Of a stretch of DNA of 64,000 nucleotides, positions 35,100 through 45,469 are shown one piece after another. This DNA comes from Capsicum annuum (Eukaryota > Streptophyta > Magnoliopsida > Solanales > Solanaceae). The notes under the pieces were generated by a model. That model had not been told where the DNA came from. It was given only the letters and a program-made list of their open reading frames with translations, and did not search any database. The first letter of the stretch is position 1. Every line of letters begins with the position of its first letter. The translations under genes were made by a program, and so were the position numbers. The stretch is taken from positions 156,778,257-156,842,256 of the forward strand of contig NC_061115.1 of the NCBI RefSeq assembly GCF_002878395.1, in the 5' to 3' direction.

Positions 35100-36290
35100 G
35101 CAAAGCATAAACATGTACATAAAAGATCTATAACATACCAGTAACCATATCAGGAGAATTTTCCTAATCTTGTCGGTACTGTAGAGCATTGAGTCTGTTT
35201 AGGCGTTGCCCATTAATAGCACTGAAAGTGGCACCCTGCTGATTTGGATGACCGAACTGAGCTGAGGAACGGTTTTGTTGACCCTGATAACCTGACTAGG
35301 GACAATCTCTGACTCTGTGGCAGCTCTGCAAGCACCCTTGTAGTTCTTACCACAAGTCTGACAAAGGGGATTAGTTCGGGCATTGCTGACACTGCCCTGA
35401 GACTTAGAGCCTGGTGCCCTATCTCTATTTCCATCCCTAAACTTAAGAGCTGGAGCACTGGCTGAAGAAGAAGCTGGAACTGATGACTTAGGATGGAACT
35501 GAGATCAGTTTACTCCTTTTGATTTGGGCTGGGAAAAGTTGAAACTACCTGTCTTTGCTCTCTTATTTTGTTTCTCCCTCATCTTAACCTTTTGATCTTC
35601 TATCTGTTGAACATGATTCATAAGCCTGGCTAAAGTCATGTCACTATTCAACAGCGCAGACCTACACTCATTGACCACACTATCGTTAACCCCAAAAACA
35701 AACTTACTCATCTTGGCCCTACTATCTGCAACCACATGAGGAGCATATCTGGATAATTGAGTGAACTTAAGAGAATACTCTATCACCGTCATGTTGCCCA
35801 GCCTGAGGTTGATGAATTCTAACACCTTAGCCTCTTTTAGCTCTTGGGGAAAGAATCTATCTGAGAATGCAGTGACAAACTCCTCCCACTCAATAGGCCC
35901 TGCATCATCTGTCCTTTCTGACTTCCACTATTTATACCAAGTATGGGCAACATCTTGCAACTAGTATGCAGCTAGCTCAACACTCTCAACAGGAGTAACC
36001 CCCATGATATCTGTAACCTTCTGGACATGATCGATGAATTTCTGAGGGTCCACATCTTACTTAGACCCGGGAAAGGATGAAGGATTTATTCTGGTGAAGT
36101 CCCGAATCCTGGCTGCAGCTGAATTAGCCACTGGGTTAGTCAAAATAATGGTTGGTCGTTCATTTTGAGCAGCTACTGACTGAGCAAGAGTAGTGAATGC
36201 ATCTCTAAACTGAGCATGAGAAATATGTTCGCCCAAAGGTTCTTCGGGCTAAGGGTCTGGCTGATTCCCATTTCTTCTTTTAGGAGGCAT
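35100..36290 (-). pseudogene. gag of the minus-strand chromovirus
   Basis: It starts at ATG 36288-36290 (MPPKRRNGNQPDP), the first ATG after the primer site and leader. The frame continues without a frameshift for about 260 codons and contains only isolated stops: TAG 36249-36251, TAA 36057-36059, TAG 35961-35963, TAG 35928-35930 and TGA 35505-35507. Visible blocks are HISHAQFRDAFTTLAQSVAA, RIRDFTRINPSSFPGSK, EFINLRLGNMTVIEYSLKF and QQIEDQKVKMREKQNKRAK. The zinc knuckle region (CQTCGKNYKGAC) near 35330-35370 is incomplete. Beyond 35200 frames shift into protease remnants. Confidence 0.87.
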
Positions 36291-36497
36291 GTTCTATAGA
36301 AGAAAGGGAGAAATGTATTAGACTAAGAGATTGACTTGAGATTATGCTCACTAGCACAATATGAATACTGAAAGAAGGGAAATTGTTCCTTAAACATCTC
36401 ACAGCCTTCTGTACATAAATGTGGTGCGCAACACACACATGCACAAGACTCTAGTAGATACGGCTTTCAGACTTTCTAGGACACTATTGAACCTTAG

Positions 36498-36509
36498 GCT
36501 CTGATACCA
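36498..36509 (-). other. Primer binding site (initiator-Met tRNA)
   Basis: On the minus strand this is a perfect TGGTATCAGAGC, four bases (aact) from the LTR end at 36514, the same spacing as in the element at 14405. Confidence 0.92.
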
Positions 36510-36513
36510 AGTT

Positions 36514-39500
36514 TGTAATGCCCCAAATCTGGTACCCGAAATGCTACACGGTGCTCATGACCCCAAAGGACCACAAGCTAACCCATGACTAATATCTATA
36601 CCTAAACACTGCAAAATATATTGTATAATACGAAAATAAGGATTGAAAGGCCATAAGGTTCAAAACTGGTAAACATCTGATAAAACCATATCTGAATATT
36701 GTGGTATAACTATACCAAAATGGAAACAATGTCTGAAAACATCCAGTCTAAAAACACTGTATTCTAGAAGCCTCTAAACTGTCTGAATAAGGAGTTGATG
36801 GAATATGTCCCCCAACTAACTCCAACTACTAAAATAAACTAAGAAATGAAGAAATAAATTAAATGATCATGTGCTCGAAATATGAGGACTAACTGCTAAC
36901 TCTGACTGCTGAGACTGGAATATTACTGATGCTCTGGAGCTCCTGCTTCTGAACATATGGTATAAGACACCATAGCGCAAATGCGTTAGTACTTTAAATG
37001 TACTGGTATACATGTAAGGTAGGCTGAATGCATGGGGTTCATATGCATGAATAATACTAGCTAACTTACTAATATGAACGTGAGAATGCATACATGAATA
37101 CATAGTAACTATATCTGAGATTGTGATAACATAAATTTATTGATAACTAACATGACTAATAACTGAGGTCTGATGGCTGATATAACTGATAGCATGAGTC
37201 ACTGTATCTGACAGCCCTGAATTTATTTGAACTTGCTGAGTTAGTTACTGTTTTGAGTTGATTGTATGTGACAGCCCTGAATTTTGTAGAACTATCTGAG
37301 TTCTAATATTGAGACTGATTGAATATATCTGACAGTCTTGCTTCTATAACTAAAAATATCGAAAGTAGTTATCTAAATATATAATAAAACCATAACTAAA
37401 TAATGTGGTATGACAATACCAAAACTGAAATAATGTCTGAAAACATCCAGTCTAAAAACACTATATTCTGAAAGCCTCTAAACTATCTGAATAAGGAGTT
37501 GATGGGACATGTCCCCAACTAACTCCAATTACTAAAATAAACTAAGAAATGAAGAAATAAAGTAAATGATCATGTGCTCAAAAGATGAGGACTCACTGCT
37601 AACTCTGACTACTGAGACTGGAATATTACTGATGCTCTGGAGCTCCTGCTTCTGAACATATGGTATAAGACACATTAGCACAAATTCGTTATTACTTTGA
37701 ATATTCTGGTATACATGGAGGGTAGGCTGAACGCATGGGGTTCATATGCATAAACAATACTAGCTAACTGACTAATATGAACGTGAGAATATATGCATGA
37801 ATACGTATTAACTATATCTGAGATCATGATAACATGAATTTACTGATAACTAACATGACTGATAACTGAATTCAGATGACTAATATAACTGATGACATGA
37901 GTGACTGTATCTGACAGTCCTGAATCTAATAGAACTAGCTGAGTTTCATACTGTTCTGAGTTGACTGTATATGACAGTTCTGAATTCTATAGAACTGTCT
38001 GAGTTCTATTATCGAGACTGAATGACTATATCTGACAATCCTAATTCTATAACTGAAACTGTGGGAAGTAGTTATCCAACCGACATGCCCCTAATATACC
38101 ATTATGGCTGAGTTGGGGTCCAATCTGTAACCCTAATTATAAGGGTGTCAATACTACGCCACTGGTAAGGACAAACTTTGAGTGACCTTCATCTGACAGT
38201 ATCCCCAAAAGAGAATGGTGGGGCCCTTATCTGACAGTACTTATCCATCTCATCAACTCTCATCTGACAGTGTTGATGTCTCGACCTATACTGGCTACAT
38301 AGTTTTGGAATGCAAGGATGACTTCTAAGAATCACACCCTTATCTGACAGTGTGTGTTCCCATCCTTGGGTTCACTCGGTGTTAATTCCTACTCCCATCT
38401 GAATAGACACTAATCATGGATTATTGAACTGAACTGGACTGTATTAACTGAGTTCCGTTGACTAACAGAATAGTACTGAGATTACTGTATTATTGAGCTT
38501 TCCTGAGTCATATGACTGACTGAGTTCTATGGATCATGGCTTGACTGAGGATATCATAAAAAAATAACACGAACTCTAGGCACACAGCTATATTTTTCGG
38601 GTACAAGTACCCCCAGGACTCGATAGAAGGAAACTGACAAAGCATGACTTTCATGAGTACAGGACCAACATCAACAATACATAGTTCATTGGCTAACACA
38701 TTTCATCAAACACTTGACATGCATAACTTGTACATGAATGGAGATTTCATATTATCACACTAGTATGGTGTTTTTCCTTCACATAGGCATTTAATCAAAT
38801 ATGGGGGGGAGCATGCTATGGTTATACAATCATCAACACATCTAATAATCAAGGATACATCAATCAACTTATGAATTGAAGGGTTTATCATGAATACCGC
38901 GTAATTCCTCACATACTAGAATCAATTCTTGTAATTAATAGTCTATAACATGGAATGAAACCAAACAACTACATGAACATCACTTTTCAATTCAATCAAA
39001 TCATGAACATTCATGAATATACAAATCTTTGATTTTGAAAAGATATTCTTGAGCTTCATGGATGAAAGAGACCCATGAATCAACACATGACATACCTTAG
39101 TTCTTGATTTAGCGAAGATTGACGGAGAGACTTTCTTGAAATTGAAACCCCAATTGAAACCTTAGCTTATTTTTAAGAAAAAATTAAGAGAAACTAGTAT
39201 ATTTTGGGTTCTAAATAGCTGAATCTCGTGTTAAAGGGATTAAATAGGGGTGGGAAAGTGACCTATTTAACCCTGGATGTGTCATTAAATTGGTGAAAAT
39301 TTCCCGACCTGGACCCCGGGCTCGACGCAGCGCTATCGCACCGTGTCACTGGAATTTGATAATTGGGAAATAGGGAAATGGCGCGACGCGGAGCCATCGC
39401 GTTGCCACATTGTTTACGATCTGGAAATTTGGCGCAACGCAGAGAAATTATGCTGGGACACTGGAAAAGGAAAGTTGTCATTTTATCTTGTGGCGCGGCG

Positions 39501-39731
39501 CGCCACTAACCAATATGGCATTGTTTTACGATGGGGACTTGAAATAGTCATAACTTCTTACCCAGTTATCGGATTTAGGCGAATTTTATATCGATGGAAA
39601 GCCTATTGAATTTTCCACATGACAAAAAGTGAAAATCTTAAAAATTTCTCATTGAATAAAAATTATTCAATTTAGAAGCTAATACTTGACATTCTTGAGA
39701 CAAAATTAGTTAGAAAACTTTGGGTATTACA
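36514..39731 (-). repeat. 5' LTR (3218 bp) with an internal tandem duplication
   Basis: Its edges are tgtaatgccc (36514) and gggtattaca (39731), giving TGTAATACCC...GGCATTACA on the minus strand. Two colinear blocks 36670-37373 and 37374-38077 repeat with an offset of about 703 bp, which explains its excess length over the 3' LTR. 39300-39500 is a CpG-rich block (gcgcgacgcgg, ggcgcggcgcgcc) absent from the other LTR. TGACAG motifs occur about ten times at 37210-38350. The minus-strand AAGGTATG at 39091-39099 matches that in the 3' LTR. Confidence 0.88.
36670..38077 (-). repeat. Tandem duplication of a ~703-bp LTR segment
   Basis: The landmarks gtggtat, aataaggagttgatggg, the tgacag(t/c)cctgaa arrays and gtagttatc all recur at a distance of 703-704 bp, with scattered substitutions between copies. 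The 3' LTR at 29430-30150 has the segment once. Confidence 0.85.
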
Positions 39732-39739
39732 GTTATTGT

Positions 39740-41090
39740 CGGATAATCCTCCAGAGCAACAAAATCATTAGAAAGTACTGTATCATGAAAACTCAAGTCC
39801 TCAAAAGAGATATACCTTCTAATATTTCACTAATCGTCTACTAAATATCCTCCCTCGTGTTCTTAGTGGTGTCATCAGGTGAACATAATTGCTCCCAGAA
39901 CCTCTCACTAGCATCAATTTTTTCCACAGCTGGGTCTAGATCTCTATTACATTGCCATACTTGCTTAGTATGAGCTACATTCCCCTTTTCTTAGCTTCTT
40001 GCTTCTTCTCTTTAATCATCTTATTTTAAAAAATAGCCTAATGTGGAAGTACGTATAATGGGGTATGGGGCACCAATCATAAACAACAGCTTGGTTAACC
40101 ACTTTCTAAAAGGATCACATATCTATACATTCTTCGAAAGTAGACTTGTAACATCTATTTACACTAGGAATCCGTGTATACGAGATCCTATTCGCATATG
40201 TGGTGCAATCATCCGCATACATATGTCATTTTAAGGAACTACTAATTCGGCTTAATGCATCCTTATTCCAATAATTCAAAGCCAAGTTAGGCAACTTCAC
40301 CCATAGTGGAATAGTGTTAAGGACCTCTTAATTAAAATTTAAAATTAGTTGTCCAGACCTTAGGGATAATAGGTCTGTTATTAATGGTGTAAGGACTTGG
40401 GTACTGCTAAGCTATGCTATAAAGAAACCATCATTATGGTAGAGTACCTTGGTTGTTGCGATAAAATTTCACTGTTTGGTGATATCTCTCTCAATAGCCC
40501 AATGGACGGAGTATTCCCTGCAACATACACGATTAGCACTTGATTCCATTTCTTATTTTTGGTTTTGATGTCCTTCTTCAATAAATGCACTACAAGTTCT
40601 ACTTCTTCAATAATTGGAAGAATATTTTAAATTCATTTGTTTGACAGCAGAATTATTTTTCTCAATTAACCCAGCCTAATTCCTTCCCTTAGAACCATGC
40701 TTTTTCTAAGCTTTTGATTCATACTCAAGGTTTCTTATCTATAGCTGGTGTCATCGAAATATTAACCTGGCTCGTACTATCTATATTTTCCTTAGTCACT
40801 AAGTTCTTAAATTTTATACTCTGACAGAACTCATTGATAAAGTGTCAATATTATGTGGGGTTTTTGGTTTCATGTTCATTTTTTGGGTGCTAGTCACAGT
40901 AGGAGACTTAGAAATTGCTCCAACCGTCGATAGATCAGGCCATTGAAGATTCCCCCTTTATCAAGTATATCATCCAATCCTTTGCCCGTATTTTGTCCCG
41001 TCAATTGTTTTATTCTATTCCTTGAATCTAGTGCTTGCAATTACCTCATTGTGGTGCCATCCATTTGTTTATCCTTCCTCGACCATCTCT
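39740..41090 (-). pseudogene. LINE ORF1-like / DUF4283 remnant
   Basis: On the minus strand, broken frames spell the plant DUF4283 domain, found in ORF1-like proteins of LINE retrotransposons and in related zinc-knuckle proteins that bind nucleic acid. Visible pieces in order are VYVAGNTPSIG near 40500-40540, IERDITKQ then a stop, KVLYHNDGFFIA near 40430-40470, and PLWVKLPNLALNYWNKDALSRI split across about 40248-40315, the most diagnostic block. The following RISYTRIP stretch and a Lys/Arg-rich tail near 39990-40030 fit the same family. At least two stops and frameshifts. No reverse transcriptase part is attached, so it is a fragment. Confidence 0.7.
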
Positions 41091-41195
41091 TCGTTATAGG
41101 GGAAAGCGCAGTTAGTATAACACCTAACGTGTATCGGGGGAGAAGAAGGTTTTGTTTATGCATAGTATTATTAAAATAGATATAACAATTATAAT

Positions 41196-41198
<3 letters not shown>

Positions 41199-41231
<33 letters not shown>
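41199..41231. repeat. (AT)n microsatellite
   Basis: About 16 uninterrupted AT units. Confidence 0.95.
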
Positions 41232-41232
<1 letters not shown>

Positions 41233-41639
41233 CAATTATTATTTGAAAAAGGTAACAGCACAAAATATGATATAGACGAGCTAATCTCTAAAATCAAAAT
41301 CGACATTCATCTCCACATTTACTAGGTGTTCCTACTATCAACTAATATTACACTTATTATTGTTTATATAGTTCAAAGAAGGAGAATGATTAAAAATGTA
41401 AGATCATTAATAAAAAATGAATAAAGTTACTCAGGAGACTCTCTGTACTATCAATTTCTTTTTGAAACTAGCAACTTGAAGAAACTCTGTTTTGTCAAGT
41501 TTCAAGCATAAATATCTAAAAAGTTATATTATTACATATTTCAGAAAAAAATTCACTATAATATGATAACATAAGATATTGATATCATTATATCACTAAT
41601 AAAACTATTATTATAGCAAAAAAAAAATTAAAGTAATAA

Positions 41640-41830
41640 AAATCAAATTTAACGTCTAGACCTACATTTTTATGCCTGGAGTTTTTGCCCCAAATTCTAG
41701 GACTTACGCCTTATGAAAATATTTTTTGTTTGTGCCCTGGAGAGTTGTTACTATGCCCCACTTCGGGGTCCTAGACTCACCCTGGAACTCGCCTCGAAAA
41801 TGTCTTTGAAAATATTGATGAAAATATTTT
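41640..41830. repeat. Decayed dispersed repeat with gcct/ggcg phrases
   Basis: The phrases tacgcctta, gccccacttcggggtc (a CCCC/GGGG hairpin at 41753-41768), actcgcctcg and tctttgaaaatattga resemble a dispersed plant repeat whose full copies combine gcgcctcgcct and a tttgaaaacactga tail. Identification is from memory of its general look and is tentative. Confidence 0.3.
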
Positions 41831-42579
41831 TAAATTTTATGATCTTATATATGACATGTGGAAAGATTAAATTAAAGAATTTCAAAAAAAAGGGGTAAAA
41901 TGTTAACGGATAAAATAGTACAATTATGAGATGCCATGTTTACGATTAGGCAGATGTTTTGAAAGTAATGAATATTAATTGCATAATTAGAAGAAAAAAT
42001 TGCAGAAAACGACATACTTAAGACTATAATTATAGTAAATAGCAATACTTTGTCAAAGTTATAGTTTATAGCAAAAGTAGCATTATTTTGGTGGGACACT
42101 GCACACACGTTTGTTTCTTGGTAACTTCTCCTATTTTCACTCCAACACTTTACCTCTTTCCTATCTTACTTTACCTTTTATTTATTTATTTATTTTTCAA
42201 ATGGCACATATTTTGCAGATTTTCATTTCAATTTTTTACCTTTTTCTCATATTTTTCTCACATTAAAGATAGAGATTGTGCTTCATAAAATAAGGTAAGT
42301 ATCAATTTACAGTTATTGCATGTTTACAATTAAAAAACATTTACAGAATTGGATAGGTATTTACAGTTAAAAATACATTTACTGAACTGTATATATATGT
42401 TTACAATTGCAATAGCAATTACAGTTTTTAGAGAACTATACATATATTTTTCAAACATAACAACAAATACACTTTTCAAAGAACTATATATATATTTTTC
42501 AAAATAGAGATGAAAATATATTTTTATACATTCAAATACATATATATAGATGAGAGTATAATTGATTGTACGATGCATT

Positions 42580-42680
42580 ATGCTCAACAATATAGCATCA
42601 ATGAAGTATTCTTCATAATTTGGTTCATATGTCACCTCCCAGAGTGCTTCAGAAGAACATAGATACTTCTCATTTTCATT
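42580..42680 (-). other. Short coding-like segment inside the AT-rich region
   Basis: After a pyrimidine-poor but plausible acceptor (tgtgtag) near 42690, the minus strand reads KYLCSSEALWEVTYEPNYEE and continues YFIDAILLSIMHR, with codon use unlike the surrounding AT repeat. It then merges into low-complexity sequence. I do not recognise the protein. It may be an exon captured by the element. Confidence 0.3.
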
Positions 42681-43103
42681 TTTCTACACATCAAAAATAT
42701 TATAAGAAAATACAACATATTCTTTCAGTCACAACTACAATGAGAACATACAGATTGAAGGATTAAGTTAAAATTGCAATCAAAATATACAACATAATTC
42801 TAATTATACAAGTGCAATCCTAATATACAATTACACTCTCAAATACACAAATTCACAGAAAATATACAAATAAAATTATAATAAATAAATAAATTGATAA
42901 TATACAATTATACTCAATATATACAAACAAAGCTCTAAATATACAAACATAAACAAAAATATACAAACGTAAACAAAATATACAAATAAAAACCAAAAAA
43001 AATCACTATTCTAAATATAAATACACTCATCAACAATTACATTATTAATATACAATTACACTATTAAATATACAAATGCTATTAACATATACAATTAAAC
43101 TCC

Positions 43104-43207
43104 CAACTTACACATATGATCATCAAAAATTTCATTATTAATGTCACAAATTCTTCCTTACACATATTATCATCAACAATTTTATTATTAATATCACAAA
43201 TTCTTCT
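43104..43207. repeat. Two-copy tandem repeat (~51 bp)
   Basis: The phrase ttacacatatkatcatca followed by attattaatrtcacaaattcttc occurs twice in succession with a few differences. Confidence 0.7.
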
Positions 43208-43289
43208 TGTCAATACATACAACTAAACTCACTGTCTAGAATATACAATTGCAAAACACATACGAATGACACTCAAACAATACAAATGA

Positions 43290-44335
43290 AATTCAAGAGG
43301 TGGGTGAATTAAATTTTTTCTGTGAGTCGACTACTGACTTCTTACAGTCGCCTCACCTACAGAATAGTGCACTTCACAAAGCATATTAGATTTGAAATGA
43401 TTAAGCAAATAAATAATAAAACGTAAAGTAATAACACAAAGATTTATCCTGGTTCGGAACACCAATGTGGTGCTTACTTTCAGTCCCCTTGGGTTTCAAA
43501 GTTTCCTTATATCATTCAATGTCAGGCTCGAGTACAATGATAGAAAACAAGTGCTGAAGACTTATTTTTCTCTTTAGATTTTGTGACACAACTTTAGTTG
43601 ATGTTACAAAGTTAACTCGATTCAACTCTTTATGTAACAATTGTAAGCTAAAAGTTACAAAGCCTTGTGAGACTAAGATTGAGACACTTTAATTTTTCTC
43701 CTTGAAGTTGCATAGTAAGTGTATGTCTTCAGTCTTCATCTTTTATAGTCCCAGTTGCTACTCTTTTAAAGGAAACCCAAGAGATTTCTTCTCAATCAAG
43801 GATGTAAATTGATTCCTTCATTGAGGAATGTAGCCGTATGATATTTCCATAAACGGCTTTGGATCATGTCCATATCTGATATGTCCATTATCTATTTTTC
43901 TTTTTGATCTTGTAGAGATTGATGCCTTTCCAAATGTGCTCGTGATCTTCTCTTTTTTTTCTTGATCTGATTTATCGAAACTTATTTTAATTGATTTAGT
44001 CTACCATGATTTTGAGATTGTGACCCTTTTTCTATTTCCATTATATTTGATTGATCTGCTTGTCATACTGTTTTAATGTCGTGATCCTCCATAGCTTCAG
44101 GTGAGATACTCTCTATCTTTCAATATCTTGATTTAATTTTTCTTGACATTTGGAGCTGAGATTCTCTTTCCATTTGTTTTCATTTGTGATTGAATTACTT
44201 GGATACCATGGATGCCTTCCATTCCTAATTCCCCTGGAGCCGACTTCCTTTATCCTTCCAATTTTAGCAGTATTCAATGTCCTGCAAAGATATACTTACT
44301 GATTTGTTATTATTAAAACATAGACTTAGGAGGCT
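43290..44335. repeat. ~1-kb inserted repeat with the ggtgggtgaatt edge
   Basis: The tatacaa-rich sequence on both sides is interrupted by about 1 kb of more balanced composition, starting gaggtgggtgaattaaat and containing tttatcctggttcggaac at 43443. Phrases of this kind recur in a common dispersed plant repeat. The right edge near aggaggctaacaac is less certain and no target duplication is obvious. No coding region is seen. Confidence 0.45.
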
Positions 44336-45469
44336 AACAACAAACACAATCAAAGTACACAATTTCAGACAAAATATACAAATCAAATTTATATATTCAA
44401 ATAAACTCAAAAATTATTAATATAGCCAAGTAAACACAATTACACTTTGCAGAAGCAAATACATTTAAGAAAAAAATAAAATTGAGACTACTAAATGTCT
44501 AAGTAGCAAACATAGTTATTATAACTCAATATGTGCATAGTTTCAATTCCATCAAAATCTTTGGTTAGATTTAAATATTATATAAATATAGCTATTATTA
44601 AGGATGATAAAATATTAAACTATCATTTAATGTCTACATCTAATGATTTTTCATTAGATTTTTAGTTTGTCGAATTTGATTTTTGTATCGTGATATAAAA
44701 GTCCATAAACTATAAGAAAACTAAAAAAAATTAAATAAATGCACAATATTCGTGAACAATTAAAAAAAAAGTACTTGAAACATAACTGAGTTTTGAACTT
44801 CTTGTTATATTACAACTAATGGACAAAATTGGTTCAGATCAATTAGCACAGTCATAAGTTTGATCAAGTATTAACTAAGAACGAATAACGGTGATATTGG
44901 ACAAATAATAGATTTCGATCAATTTTTACAATACACAACGAGAATAAAAAATTTACGTTGAAAGAAATAATTTCGCACAAAACAATCTCAATTTCATAGA
45001 CCGAGAAGCAAAAATGAATTGTTGAAATTTATATATGAACTCAAATTTGTTATTCAATACTTGTAAAAACAGTGATGTTTTTTTTTTTTTTTTGAAATTT
45101 AGAAACTCATCAATAAAAGAATCTTCAATCTGATTTTGAGATTGATTTGAATTGCTGAATTTTGTTCAGTAAAAATGAATTTGAATTTTGATTTCAGTAG
45201 TTGAATAATAACAACACACTGGTTAATAAGAGTTATTTATGGAAAGGAATTCTCATAATTAAATACATGACATAATTAATGGAATTGATTTCTTTTTTAA
45301 CTCAACTGATTTGAGTTAAATAAGGGGCTATAATTTTTTTTGTATATGTATTTATCTAGCAAATTTTACCTAAAATACATAATACAACTTGCTATTTTAT
45401 GTAATTATTAAACAGTTGTTATGAAAGTCCCAATTATGATCATAAGTTTTCTACTTATGAAATTTTCCT

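Larger units (their letters stand above)
28904..39731 (-). mobile_element. Minus-strand Ty3/gypsy (Tekay/Del-like) chromovirus
   Basis: It has a 3' LTR ending 31296, polypurine tract 31297-31310, integrase, reverse transcriptase, protease, gag start 36290, primer site 36498-36509 and 5' LTR 36514-39731. Internal order and motifs are those of a chromovirus. The two LTRs match from about 29405 to 31296 but differ at both extremes: the 3' LTR lacks a 440-bp CpG-rich part of U3, and its terminal 500 bp (28904-29400) do not match the 5' LTR. No target duplication is seen (aaatg versus gttat), so the left end may be composite. Confidence 0.85.
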
